Positions 26,401 to 37,717 are shown, counted from the stretch's first letter. The stretch: DNA of 64,000 nucleotides from Tubulanus polymorphus (GCF_964204645.1 NC_134026.1:27546650-27610649), one strand, 5' to 3'. Program-made: numbers and translations. Notes: generated by a model from the sequence alone, not told the origin.

Positions 26401-27836
26401 TAGGAGGCTCATCACTTTCATATACAGATCTAGAAATACATTTCAAAAATTTTTTCAACTTTAGCTTAAAAAAACTGGAATGAATGCATTTAGCTACCGA
26501 ATTAAGATGTGAACCGTTGTTACTAACAGTTACAATAGACACTATAAATTCATGCATACCAGGACAAAATGCTATCAATCACAATAAAATAGAATAAACA
26601 TTGAATCCAGGTCAGCAGGAAATTGCAAATATATGAGGTCAATGTTGATGTCTTCAAATTCTACAGTTCCTTCTTAACCTACAGCTTATCTTTAAAACAC
26701 CAATACAATTAACCTGATTCTATGATTTTCTCCTTAAATCTTAAACCTAGTTCTGGATATTCTTTTAGTTGATCATTTTAAAGTGAATCTCATCACCATC
26801 AATAACCATTAACCAATAACTTAAACCATTGATACTAATCACCAGTTTCTCCTGAGACAAGAGGGTTAAGATGCCGTATCACTACTAATTGTTGAATTGA
26901 TCATGTTTCTACTAGAAATGGAATTCTGAAAGTACTGGAAATTAATAAGGTTCCTGGTCAAAACATTCACTATCAGCCTAAATTTGCCATCATTTCCAGT
27001 TCTCAGTAGATTCAAATATGTGTCTTAATTTGATCCAAATAGGATAATGACAGCTAAATCCAAGAACTCCGAAGGCCAAGTTAATGTTGATACCAGTCAC
27101 ATATTATTGTCTCTATCATTAGTATCAATGTATTATTTTGCTTAATAAAGACAATAACATTAGACACTAATGGCTTCTGCACTATCTGTGACAGCGCTAC
27201 ACTGACCTTCTCCAGTCTCCATACCTACCTAATAACCACAGCTATACTCCCAGTCTCACCAATTTCTAATTCATGTAACAGATTTTCCTGATCAGCTAAA
27301 CTGTCTGTCGGTCTAGCTTTAATTTTAAATCTATCACAGTACACATCCGCCATATTGAATATGCTACATGCGACTGTTGAAGCTAAAATTAGCCAGGATG
27401 ATATGATTATTTCAGATTCACATCTGGCCTGATTTATATGATCTCTCATTGGCTGGCTGCACCAGACTCATTAAATATGCCAACGAATACAATTTATGGA
27501 GGGGAAAGATGTTCATTTTGAATCCCTCCACACTTTAGATTCAAATCTGTAGAGGTACAGAAAGAAACATTTGTTAGGACCCTGACAGTGACAGATAAGA
27601 GAGTCGAGACTGGGCTTAGAAAGTCGAAAGAGAACCCGGAAGTAAACTTTAAGTGTCCTAAAATACAATATTTACTTCAAAGCAGACGCTAACGATCCAT
27701 CCGTAGCTTCTATTTCATTGATAAGGTGTTCGTTTTTAGCGTTAATCGCCTCTTCTTGTACGAACTCTGTATCTTTGATCGCTGAAAAGACCTTTTTCCA
27801 GCGCGATTCCGATTGTTTTCCTTCGATGGAAGCCAT
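20421..27836 (-). CDS. EXOC6: Exocyst complex component 6 (Sec15)
   Basis: A gene of roughly 20 exons encodes the full Sec15 protein. Landmarks in order are SVYESDEPPTKFMEKLD and NHDKEIERMCNYHYQGF (exon 2, near 26430), KYYPALKTLEQLE-like, MSDLRDFLENIRKHSSKIGE, VVDFAPVYRCLHIYSVLGA, LYYRGQRTRQARLALQPP, FFVIEDHVLNTTSGLVNRAY, YIQVKEYIYACLKFSEDL, LLTRTLSACLQCLIRKPSL and KVAQTACMSSCQHIARALM. The C-terminus is KDADKRKNNLFTYLKKNEKD..QLRGLQNGTA, with TGA at 20421-20423. All match vertebrate EXOC6/6B nearly residue for residue. Sec15 is the exocyst subunit that receives Rab11/Sec4-type GTPases on secretory vesicles at the plasma membrane. Two alternative first coding exons and an 18-nt microexon are described separately. 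Introns of about 1.2 kb (21.3-22.5 kb) and 0.8 kb (24.66-25.47 kb, holding the microexon) contain nothing else I can name. Confidence 0.93.
25200..25217 (-). other. EXOC6: Candidate 18-nt microexon of EXOC6
   Basis: On the minus strand, AAGTCTAGTATTATCCAG lies between a pyrimidine-rich acceptor (TGTGTCCTTCAG) and a consensus donor (GTATGTAA). The exon before it ends AAT GAT GAG and the exon after begins GAG GTT AGT, both in phase 0. Including it therefore adds exactly KSSIIQ without shifting the frame. Its use is inferred from the splice motifs and phase only. Confidence 0.55.
27229..27353 (-). other. EXOC6: Alternative first coding exon (1B) of EXOC6
   Basis: Starting at the ATG at 27353, this exon encodes MADVYCDRFKIKARP and then ENLLHELEIGETGSIAVVI, and ends ATT AG before GTAGGT. 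It leaves the same phase (2 nt) as exon 1A (27676-27836, ending NEHLINEIEATDGSLASAL). Either can splice to exon 2 at about 26430 (SVYESDE). The last 20 residues of 1A and 1B resemble each other, which suggests a duplicated, mutually exclusive first exon. Confidence 0.6.
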
Positions 27837-28480
27837 CTTAGCAAATAGGTCCTTCGCGCATGCGCCCGGGATTTTGGGAGGTGTCAAAAAGTTTTGAAAC
27901 TTCAGAAATTTAAAACTAAGTCCCAATGCGTTTTATGAGTGATTTACCGGCAAGTTAAAATATGAAGATATTTTCTTGAAGAAACTTATGATTACTTGTT
28001 TATCGATTTTATCAAAATCAGCATTGAAGTCATTTTTGGGACAGGGAACCACGAAGGCAAGGTGGCAGCACTTATCGATTGAGACAATTTTCACTTCGCG
28101 GGTTTTCGGCGGACCCGAGAAGGTGCATAGAAAAATTTTAACTAAAAACATCAAATATCACAATCATTTATTGGGCATTATCAATTATCATTATCAATAC
28201 AACCAAAAAAGGGACCAAAAATTCACAGGGGCTCGTATCAGAGATGTAGATTAATGTAAAATGATAATCTGTTAATCCAATGTCTTTAGTATATATAAAA
28301 TAACAAATATGTAACATAATAATAAATATATAAAGTTATTTTATATACATTATAGACATTGGATTAATAGATTATCGTTTTTACATTAATCTACAACTCT
28401 GATATGACGAGCCCCTCTGCAAAAAATGCAGTTCAAGTTCAAGTATTAAAAAGCTTAATTCAGAAGATCAAATACAACAA
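27837..28480. other. EXOC6 promoter side and ALKBH4 3' side
   Basis: Upstream of EXOC6 exon 1A and downstream of ALKBH4. It contains a foldback element (28227-28415). The open frame at 27933-28154 on the minus strand shows no known domain. Nothing else is supportable. Confidence 0.5.
28227..28415. mobile_element. Foldback MITE with about 75-bp inverted arms
   Basis: The left arm begins AGGGGCTCGTATCAGAGATG. The right arm is its near-exact inverse (ending CTCTGATATGACGAGCCCCT). The arms pair over about 75-80 bp with few mismatches around an AT-rich centre of about 35 bp. There is no coding capacity. The structure is that of a miniature inverted-repeat element. Confidence 0.75.
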
Positions 28481-29622
28481 TTATTTATTAGGAATACAAC
28501 CAACTGAAATGCCATTATAATTCATTGCAGTCTGTATTAAAACATTCCCATCACTTTCGCGTAAACCACCAGGAAGAAATTCCGGAGTCAATTCCCGAAA
28601 AGTCACCGCTAAACGACGGGCTTCAATATGATGTCGATGGATTCCATGTTTCCACTCATAACGCGCTGGTCCGTACACTACCAGTAATGATCGGCGTGGT
28701 AATGGCACTAAAACTTCAATATCAGAATTGTCACGAGTCATCGATAAATAAGTGTCAGACAGAATATTCAAAGTCACTAACTTTTCACCCCATAGCCAAA
28801 AGTCATCAAAATGTGGATCAATTGCTGAACCACGCTCGGGGGTATATTCTAAATTGCACAACTCAATCGGGATAAAGTTTTCTTTCAGTAATGGTACACG
28901 CTTAAATCGTTCAACTAATGCTTCACTAAATGGTGGAAATCCAGAAAAAACTTTCATCTGTAATTTCTTTTTCTTGAAATTCACTTTTGGACCATAATCC
29001 TAAAATTGAAGCATATCAATATCACATTAGTACTGATTGATAGATGCAGCAGTATTCTTTAAGTTTTGCATTTGATATTTTAGATTTGGAAAAGTGGATT
29101 CTCTATAATACCTGCTTTCTTCTTCCAGATTGGGAATCAATCCATTGAACTTGGTCAATTTCTGCGCAAATTTTTGACTCCTCAATATCATCAATGAAAT
29201 CTTCTACCAGTTCAATACCTGGAAATTCTATTGAAACATCTGAATGATCGGGATGTTTGTTAACACATGATGGCGTTAGAAGAAATCCATTTTTGCAGAT
29301 ATTACAGTACACAAATTCTTTTTTAGCAGCATCCTGAAATTGAAAAATTTATTACATTAAAACCCCTTTCAGTGGCAGGCCTATTCCAAATTCATACAAG
29401 GGCTAAACGGTCGAGATGCTTAGACAATAAATAAATGGTTGAGATTGAATTGATTTACTCAGTGAAGGCTACCGGTCGGTAGTCCGGTACTGTGTAATAA
29501 ACAGTTCTTACGTTAAATAGTGTTCTTTGACTTTGTTGATGCTCATTTCCCACTAAAGGGACACATTTATTTTCACAAATCAAACAGGTTCTTATCCCTT
29601 TACAAGCACATATCGTTGCCAT
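28481..29622 (-). CDS. ALKBH4: Alpha-ketoglutarate-dependent dioxygenase AlkB homolog 4
   Basis: Three exons (29512-29622, 29112-29333, 28481-28999) give 283 residues, close to the 302 of human ALKBH4. The N-terminus has the family's cysteine motif CACKGIRTCLICE. The shared SQSGRRKQDYGPKVNF block spans exons 2 and 3. The catalytic jelly-roll has PERGSAIDPHFDDFWLWGE, giving the HxD iron ligands, then VPLPRRSLLV, RYEWKHGIHRHHIEARR with the distal His, and VTFREL with the 2-oxoglutarate-binding arginine. ALKBH4 is an Fe(II)/2-oxoglutarate dioxygenase best known for demethylating actin and for roles in cytokinesis; a DNA 6mA role has also been proposed. The gene is head to head with MVK, with 219 bases between the start codons. 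All key residues are present. Confidence 0.95.
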
Positions 29623-29841
29623 CAGAAGCAATTTTAATTTTTTGTCATGCTTTCATTCAGAAATAATTTCGGCTCGACGCCCTTGGAGTAATATGGCAAC
29701 AAACCCTTTTGAATTTGAGTTGAATTTGGTAGTAACGACTACAATTCGAAGCTCCACAGCGTGAACAAAACTAGATGCCGCTCCATTTATTACTGTTCAG
29801 GCCGAATAAAGCATCTATTAAAGACCCCAAATGATATCATA
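29623..29841. promoter_or_regulatory. Probable bidirectional promoter ALKBH4 / MVK
   Basis: Only 219 bases separate the two divergent start codons, so the two genes almost certainly share this promoter region. I see no TATA box. Confidence 0.5.
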
Positions 29842-32294
29842 ATGTCAGAATCACGCGAGTATATCGTAGTTTCAGCCCCTGGTAAAGTCATATTGCATGG
29901 TGAGCACGCAGTTGTTCATGGAAAGGTGACTTTTTACGCCGAGTAGAATTTGTCTCTTTTAGGTGGCGCCACCGTACGGTTTCAATCCCATTGATTATTT
30001 ACTAGGCCTATGCCTACGTCGTTCTGATCTTGGTTTCCTAAGACTAAACGTATTGTTTGTTCAAATTTAAGCACATTTTGTCACAATTGATAATGAATGA
30101 TGAAAACCAGTGGTGCGATACCAAACCAGTATCAATGACCAACCCCAGTGTCACTGTCAAAAAGAACAATGTTTTTTAGGCCTACACGGCTACAGTGACA
30201 CTGGGGTTGGTCATTGTATTGATACTGGTTTTTATTCATTCACCATCAAGACTAGTCCCTGCGCATATAGGACTTCATATAACCTCACAACCTTCAACAG
30301 CATTGAAATGCTGCCCGCACACACTGCTAAGTAGCCAGCTGGACCAATACTGGCTTAAAGTTGTTTCACCTTATCACACTTATCATTAGATAACTATATG
30401 AATGATAACCAACAGATACAATGATTGCACAAATAGCACAATAGATACATTTTGTTTTTTTTCGCAGATGGCTTTAGCTGGAAGCTTGAACCTCAGAACT
30501 TCAGTGCGTCTGAAGAAATCGGCATCCACTCAATTAACAGCCGTTTTCACCGACATTGGTCGTTTAGGAATATCTTGGCCGATGAATGATGCGTTTATTC
30601 AGCTGTTCAACTCTCATGCAGGTATGTTTAAATGTACCTATTCTTTGAAGGGCTAGAATGCCCAAATGCTGCAATTGTAACCAGTACTTTTTTAATTTTA
30701 GGTGATCCTATGAAGCCTTGTCCACCAACTGATGACGTCTTAAAGAGCCTTTTTCAACTGATGGATATCCCAATGATGTGTAAAGACACGCATGATTTAG
30801 CTGTTATATCATTTCTTTATCTTTATGTGGGAATATTGGGGAAGTTAAGGTATTTTTGATTAGATTGTCACTGAACTAAAGTAGAAAATTAAAGCCTTTT
30901 GATTACCTATAGTTAGTAATTCAGAACAGTTATTGATTTATTGTTTCAGTGATCCTCCTGTATTAGATATCGAAGTTCGTTCCCATTTACCGACTGGCGC
31001 TGGTCTTGGTTCCTCTGCTGCTTATTCCACCTGTTTAGCTGGTGCTTTGTTGTTGTATTGTGGTGCTATTCCACAACGACCTGTTAGCCATGATTACAAT
31101 CAATCTACTGTTCAGTGGACTAAACAAGAATTAAACCTCATCAATTCCTGGTCCTATCAGTCGGAGGTGATACTTCATAAAAAACCTTCTGGGATCGACA
31201 ATTCAACTAGCACATATGGTAATTGAGAATTGGTTAGTCGAATTTGCTCTATTAAAACACAGAATTAAATCGATAAGCCCTTGGTTTAAGTTTCAAATTG
31301 TGTTTTATAGGTGGTTCTTTATCATTCCAGCTGGGAGATATGATGCAGTTGGGCAAGTGAGTGCTACTTTATTGTGTCCATTACACGCTCGTTCATTCGT
31401 TCCTTCGTTCCTTCATGAGAAAATGTTAATATTTAATTATCACATATATTTTTAGCATACCTCAAATAAGGATTCTGTTAACTAACACTGGAGTTGAAAG
31501 AAGTACTAAAGAACTGGTAACAAACGTATTCAAGAGATGTGAAAATGTATGTATTTTATTACCAGAATATTCAATTAGTCGGAGGAATTTTATCTTTATG
31601 TACAGTTGCGTCTAACTTAATATTTGTTTTAGTATGTAACAGTGATGGAGCCAATTTTACAAGCCATTGATGCAATATCACACCGTTGTCAAATTCTTCT
31701 AACTGACTATTCCAAGACGGAATCAAATATCGAAAAAATATACTGCGAATTACAAGTATGTGGACACTAAACAAGTGCATAGAAAACGAAATCCCATAAT
31801 ATGTTGAAGTTGATAAGTACTTTTAATTGTTGGATAGATTTCACTCTCCTATATTTTTTGCGGTTTAGCGAGATGATATGCAGTTAGCCCTTCGGTTAGA
31901 ATTGTCTATTTATTTATAGGAATTGGTCGATATAAATCAACATTTACTGGCATCATTAGGAGTAAGTCATCCGTCTATAGATCAGATTTGTGCAGTTACA
32001 AAGCAGTATAAACTGAGTACTAAACTAACGGGAGCTGGAGGTGGAGGTTGCACATTAACATTGATTCCACCAGGTTAGTTTATACCAGCCATACTCAGAG
32101 AAGGAATGTATTCAATAAGGTTAAGAATTTCTATGTACTATTTTGTAGAATTTCCAGAGGACAAATTGAAGTGTTTGATTGAACAGATCAAGAAATTAGG
32201 TTGTGATTGTTTTGATACAGTAATTGGAGGCCTAGGAGTTCTACAACATCATCCAGATGATTGGAAATACTTGACTGGTGCTTTGAGTTACTGA
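29842..32294 (+). CDS. MVK: Mevalonate kinase
   Basis: Nine exons (29842-29925, 30468-30621, 30702-30849, 30950-31218, 31311-31356, 31456-31546, 31633-31755, 31920-32073, 32149-32294) give 404 residues, against 396 in human. It is a GHMP kinase that phosphorylates mevalonate to 5-phosphomevalonate in isoprenoid and sterol precursor synthesis. The N-terminal motif is [20 protein letters not shown], with the lysine equivalent to human K13. The ATP-binding loop is [14 protein letters not shown] (about 142-155). The catalytic Asp region is [14 protein letters not shown], and the third GHMP motif is [16 protein letters not shown] chose the ATG at 29842 because it gives the family N-terminus; an earlier ATG at 29831 runs into TAA. 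Intron 1 carries a perfect-stem hairpin element. Confidence 0.95.
30123..30232. mobile_element. Hairpin element in MVK intron 1
   Basis: A 35-bp arm at 30123-30157 (AAACCAGTATCAATGACCAA...) is repeated inverted at 30192-30232. There is no mismatch apart from a 4-nt insertion (TATT), and the loop is 34 nt. The near-perfect stem suggests a young foldback or MITE-derived structure, or a strong RNA hairpin in the intron. Confidence 0.7.
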
Positions 32295-32398
32295 ACTATG
32301 TTTCAAAAGTAGTCATTTTAATGTTATCGCGCTTGGTGCCATATATTTTATCTAGTTTTAACGTATGATTTATGTATGAATTTTACTTAAAGTTTTCT

Positions 32399-32404
32399 AA
32401 TAAA
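32399..32404 (+). promoter_or_regulatory. Probable polyadenylation signal of MVK
   Basis: AATAAA lies 105 bases after the MVK stop codon and before the ZSWIM7 start on the same strand. Confidence 0.5.
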
Positions 32405-32595
32405 AATGATTATTCAAAGTCAGATTTTGTCATTATTTACTTTATATGGACACGAGGTGGCAGCACTGGTACAGTACAAGACTCAAGGTTGTGGGCTGGA
32501 CATAAAATTCGAATGGGCTACTAACTACTATTATAACCAATAACCATTCTATCCACTTGTTAATTGCTGGTTTATGAATGATAATTGATAGAAAT

Positions 32596-33481
32596 ATGAT
32601 GAATGAAACTATAGAACAACTCCTGAATGAGGTTTCAAGAAATCATAGAGAGCATGGAAGATGTAGGTTTGCACAGGATCCACCGGTCTCAAACCATCCG
32701 TGACTGATATGCATTCATAAAAAACAACCATACATAACATAGTGATAAAGTCGTTCATGATGAAATATTGAATTTTATTTTGAATTTCAGTAACAGATGA
32801 AGTCTTATCGGCGTAAGTTGTCATTATGTATATATGTTTGATATCTGTGCATAATTTTGATCTGATTGATGTTTTTACTACTAGGATTTATCTTCATGTA
32901 TGTTTACAGCCTTCGGTTTGTTTTCCAAGCACCCTTACTGTCTGCTCTTGATCTTGTTGATAAAGAAGCTGTCACAACCTTGGAAAGTCCTTCAGGAAGA
33001 AAAGTCTATCAGGTGCCGATTAAACTTGATACTTTAGCCCAGTTCCTCTTAATCCTCTTAACTATTAATTTAATTGTATATCTTTCCAATATATTTACAG
33101 GTTGTTGGCACTTCAGGCACACCCTACACTTGCTATGAGAATAGTAACTTCTGTTGTTGCCCTGCATATAAATTCTCAGGTATCCATTTAGTTATTCAAT
33201 TACGGAAGTACCTGTATTGATATTGCAATCAACTGTCACAATTTTAATTTTTTACAGTGCTGAAGAAGAACGATCACATCATGGTAAATATATATACCCA
33301 AATAATTCACTGAATCAGTTTTCCCTGTTTAAGCTCACTGATTTCCTTCCTCAATATGATGATTCTATTTCAGTGCAAACATGTTTTAGCCATTGAGTTA
33401 AGCAATCGTTTGGAAAAAACTAAACGAGAGCAAGTGAATAACCAAGAACTCTGCAACATCATACAACAAATAATGAATTGA
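32596..33481 (+). CDS. ZSWIM7: Zinc finger SWIM domain-containing protein 7
   Basis: Six small exons (32596-32662, 32791-32812, 32910-33012, 33101-33179, 33258-33283, 33374-33481) join in frame to 134 residues, against 140 in human. The core reads LRFVFQAPLLSALDLVDKEA and SPSGRKVYQVVG. The SWIM zinc finger follows as NFCCCPAYKFSVLKKNDHIMCKH, giving the C-x-C...C-x-H ligands. ZSWIM7 (SWS1) pairs with SWSAP1 in the Shu-type complex that promotes RAD51/DMC1 loading in homologous recombination. Exon 2 is only 22 nt and exon 5 only 26 nt. The first exon (MMNETIEQLLNEVSRNHREH) is less conserved, so the exact start is moderately sure. Confidence 0.9.
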
Positions 33482-33782
33482 AATATGTTTTTATCAGTAA
33501 TACATGTACTTGTGTCTTTTTTATTCCTTGTAATGTGAATATTATAGATCTATAGACAAATGAAATCGTTTTTTGAGTGGATTGCTAACTAATTACAAAA
33601 TTTTGCTCTGAAAATACGTAATATAGGTTGCAAATTTACTGAATTAGTTCTTCAATTAAAATTGTATACATTATAGATGTACATTGAATTTCTCAATTTG
33701 TTCTTGCCCTTAATTTTTGGCCATATATTATTCTTAAAACGTTTATAATAATCGATACTTAACAACATATATACTAGTATAT

Positions 33783-36700
33783 CTATGCGTGTTTCTTGAT
33801 GAAAGTACTTCGATATTCAATTTTAGTGAGGTTCCAGCTTTCACGATATTTTTGGCTTAATGGCGTCATGTCCTCCAGCTCTAGGTGTTCAATATCACAG
33901 TCTTTACCTATGTGTGAATGAGAAGACAAGACTTTTAAGTTGAAGAAGATTGAATTGATAAATAAATTCCCTTGAATAGAATACAATTACCATATAATTC
34001 TTCAATACGTCCATTAGGTACACAATGAGGTGGACCCCCATAGCGAGTGGGATCATACAGGTATGTGACTAATAAACAATGACAGTCCTTGGCCATAGAT
34101 GCAATCATTAGTTCACTATATCTACAAAATATAAACGTTATATGATGCTACACTGAAAAACAGCGATCATCAAACATACAAGTTTTCATACGTACCTCTT
34201 TTGGTCTACTTCATTTATAGCTACAAATGCTCCACGGTCAAAAATAACATCAAAATCAAATTCGATTTGTCTAAAATTTTCAAAAAAAGTATTAACAATA
34301 CATGTATCGGTGAATGCTATAGGTAAATGGCCAAATATACGTATTTTTGGAATTTTTTTGCAAATGTTCATACTTCTCCATAAATTTAAAAACATCACAA
34401 ACATAAATCCGCAGACGATTGTCAGTTGTCTATACAAAAAAAAATTGAAATTAGTGCTGTGGGTAATTTCATTAGACATACGATTCAGCCAGAAAGTGCC
34501 AGCCTACCTTATAACAGGCTCCATTTACTTCAGGAACCTCTTCAATAGTGTAGTCATATTTTTCTTCAGTAAAGAAACGCTCAACTGCCTTCTTTATGAA
34601 CTCTACACCGACTACATGGTAACCTTTTTCATAAAACCTGCAAAAGCAAAAGACTTGCACTATTTATATTTATGAGATTACTCACATAGGGCAATACCAT
34701 ACTTGACCATTCTGCTGGAACCAACCATTTCAAATCATTTGATCTACCACACATTGGTAGGTAAACTTTCGAGTCTATCTTCCGGGTTGCTAGAAGTTTA
34801 TCGGAGTTTTTAACCAGAACACTGAAAATACCAAATAATTGCTTTAATTTATCTGGCACAGCATCATTACTATGTTTTTTAGATACAGATTATGAAGGAA
34901 AACCTACGGATTTGGCTCATTAAGGTGAAACCCTTGAACTGGAGCATCCCATTTTTGTTCCCAGTCACCTGTTCCCAATATATTAGACAACGCTGGCTTG
35001 TCTGCTGTATCTCTGTAAATAATGATATCTGTAGTTCATTGAGTGCGTGAACAATGCATGAGAAATTGCACCTACTGAAAACGTGAAGCCTTAACAGAAT
35101 GTGATTTACACCGCTGTAAAAAGAGGGATTGGGATCAAATGGAATGAAAGGTGTTTGGTAAATCATACCTTACTGTGAGAATTGTGGTTTGAATCGTCAG
35201 TTTTTGGAGGCTAGAAATAATGTAATATACATAACACAAGTAGTGTGGGTTACTATCACTGTGTCAGTATTACAACTGGTGTTAGATCCTCAGCACTGTG
35301 TATAGTTATGATCATACTACATCTATGGGGTACAACTGATTATTATGCTATTGATATAAATTAAAGGGAGCAGAGCAGATTAAAATGTAGGCAAAGGGAA
35401 AACTTTATTGTGCAATCTATACTGCGATGTATGAAGCGGCGGATAGACTCAAGCATGAAGTGGTAATACCTACCTTTTCTTGACGGATTGTAACCTGATA
35501 TCAAAACCCATCAGTGGTGCCCAATCTGCTGGAGCTAGTTCTAATGTTTCAATATCACAGACATCACCTGAATAAAGGGGAAATAACTTCAATCTTTGAA
35601 GTTGCTACAAAATATATACTGAAGTAATAATGATTATATTTACATACCATATAATTGATTCATCTCTGTTCCATTCATACTACCATAAAGAGGAACTAAA
35701 AAAAGTATGAGTATTATATAAGTTTAAAATGATGTCTATCAATGAAAAAGTATGGAATATGAGATCTGACACAATTTACCTCCATCTTTTTCATAAAAGT
35801 ATGAAACGATATAATAAACTCCACTAGGATCCAATAACGACTTGATTATTTCACTGTATCTGTAATCCACAACATTAAGTACATGAAGAAGGGAATCGAT
35901 ATTCCATTAATTTGAGGTATTCATTTATTAATGTATTTTTACCTGGTTCTGTCTGATTCAGCTAAACAGATGAATGAGCCTCTATCCCAAATTAAGTCAA
36001 ATTTACCTTCTAAGTTGCTGTAATGAAGAATCCATAGGAATTGTTACATTTATCAAATCACGAATATAAAGCGACGAGGCTTTGACTAACCTTGTGAAAT
36101 TGTAGAAGTCACAGCAGTATATTTTAATTTTTCCACAAGAACTCTATTAAAATAAGAAAATTTTTAAATCATAAGAATCAGATCAAATAATTTAAACACA
36201 TTACTTTTTGACAACACCAATCTGACCTTGTATAACTTTCCCTTGACTTCAGGTACTTCAGTCACAGTGAATTCTAAATTCTGTTCATCGAAAAACTCTT
36301 TTACACCTTTTTCGGCATACTCCACTCCGCAAACACAGTGCCCTTTATCTGCAAGCCTAATAGAATGTCGAATAGGAAGGAGTCAATAAAGGATTACGAT
36401 AATGATACAACATACCAGGGTATATACCTGGTAATGATTCTTACCATTTCATATCCACAGATTTTCCACACATTGGGAAAAATACTTTCATAACAGATTT
36501 ATTTCCCAAAATTCTGTCAAAGTATTTGAGCAGCAAACTACAAAATAATAAAATGTATACCATTATTCAACATCCAACTTGAAGCATGACCTGCGGGTGT
36601 AGGGTTGACTTTGCATCTAACAGCTTGCGATCAGTTGCATATGAGAAAGTAGGTCAACTGCAACGCAACAGTGCGACTAGTTTCAGTCGCAACAGCAGCA

Positions 36701-37020
36701 TGTGTTAGTTGTAGCTGGATAGATGGTTGCATCGCAGAAACTAGAACACATGCAACTCATTGACATTGAGACTGACAGGTCTTTGGTGACTTAATCGACA
36801 ATGGTGGTAGCAGAGAATCGAGTTATAAGGCCGACCTACAACAGCCGCCGTTATGATCTTTCTTAACTTCTATTCAACTGCCTAAAACTTACGGATGAAC
36901 ATGATCTCGATGGAATCCAATATCACCTTCTTCCCATGATTTTACCCAATCATCAACTGTCATATCTGGCAGTATTCCTTCCTCTGGCTCAGCTTTTTGC
37001 ACATTTGTATCTTTAGACAT
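33783..37020 (-). CDS. Tandem two-domain thiopurine S-methyltransferase-like protein
   Basis: The start is the ATG at 37020 (MSKDTNVQKAEPEEG). Domain 1 (about 35480-37020) reads [58 protein letters not shown] and MGFDIRLQSVKK. Domain 2 (about 33783-35010) reads DWEQKWDAPVQGFH, VYLPMCGRSNDLKW, EKGYHVVGVEFIKKAVERFF, DVIFDRGAFVAINEVDQKRY and DPTRYGGPPHCVPNGRIEELYG. Each has the full TPMT fold, with the SAM-binding PMCG and the D/W-DRG motif. A short exon near 35168-35210 (LQKLTIQTTILTV) joins the two in frame. Domain 2 has no clear start codon of its own. TPMT methylates aromatic and heterocyclic thiols with S-adenosylmethionine in the cytosol. Two separate genes remain possible if an unseen first exon exists; unspliced, domain 1 ends at TAG as KKR-stop. 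Confidence 0.8.
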
Positions 37021-37717
37021 GGTAGCGGTTACAGTAGGAATGTATGATATGGTGCACTCGACCGCCCCGGATTGTTGTCAAATTCGTTTTCGTATAGATA
37101 ATAGTAACGACGTACTTTTTAGCTTAATATTTAAGGACTAAATTTTCGAGCAAATATTCGCTGGACTTATCTAATCTATGAAGATTGGTAGGGGCTGGAT
37201 CGTCTCTCGGGACTGGCCAATGATAAGAATTCGTATCGTATCGTAAGGACAAATGTTGCTATGATAAGAAAAACGCAAGAAAAACTCAATTCAGTAAATA
37301 AGAGGCAACGACCTTGAGATCGCAGTAAATGTATATAGAATTGAACTGTTTTCTTGTAGATGGCGCCAGCACGCGTTATACGCTGCCCGCCCGCGGTCCG
37401 GTTAATCCGGCCGGCGTATCATCGTGTCATTCAAATTCTTTTATTTTTCATTCGAAAAGATTGATGCGTAACCTGAAATGCAGTGCAGTTACCCTGTATA
37501 TAGAGATCGACGATTAACCTGTCCGCTTCGGAGCCCGACCGGCCGATGGACTCGGCCTTTTAGACTACTCCGAAAAAAGAAGATCTCTAAATAGTCAATA
37601 TATCAATAGTTGCTTTATTGCTAAAATTACATATACCTTATAATTACATATACATATACATAAAAACATATACCACACATTGATGTTTTAACTACAAAGT
37701 AGAACTTATATATTTAA
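37021..37717. other. Promoter side of TPMT gene and 3' side of next gene
   Basis: Contains a short GC-rich patch near 37360-37420 (CTGCCCGCCCGCGGTCCGG) within otherwise AT-rich sequence. No gene is supportable. Confidence 0.4.

Noticed and set aside
27933-28154. Minus-strand open frame upstream of EXOC6
   Set aside because: No domain or family resemblance, and it lies outside the well-supported EXOC6 first exons.
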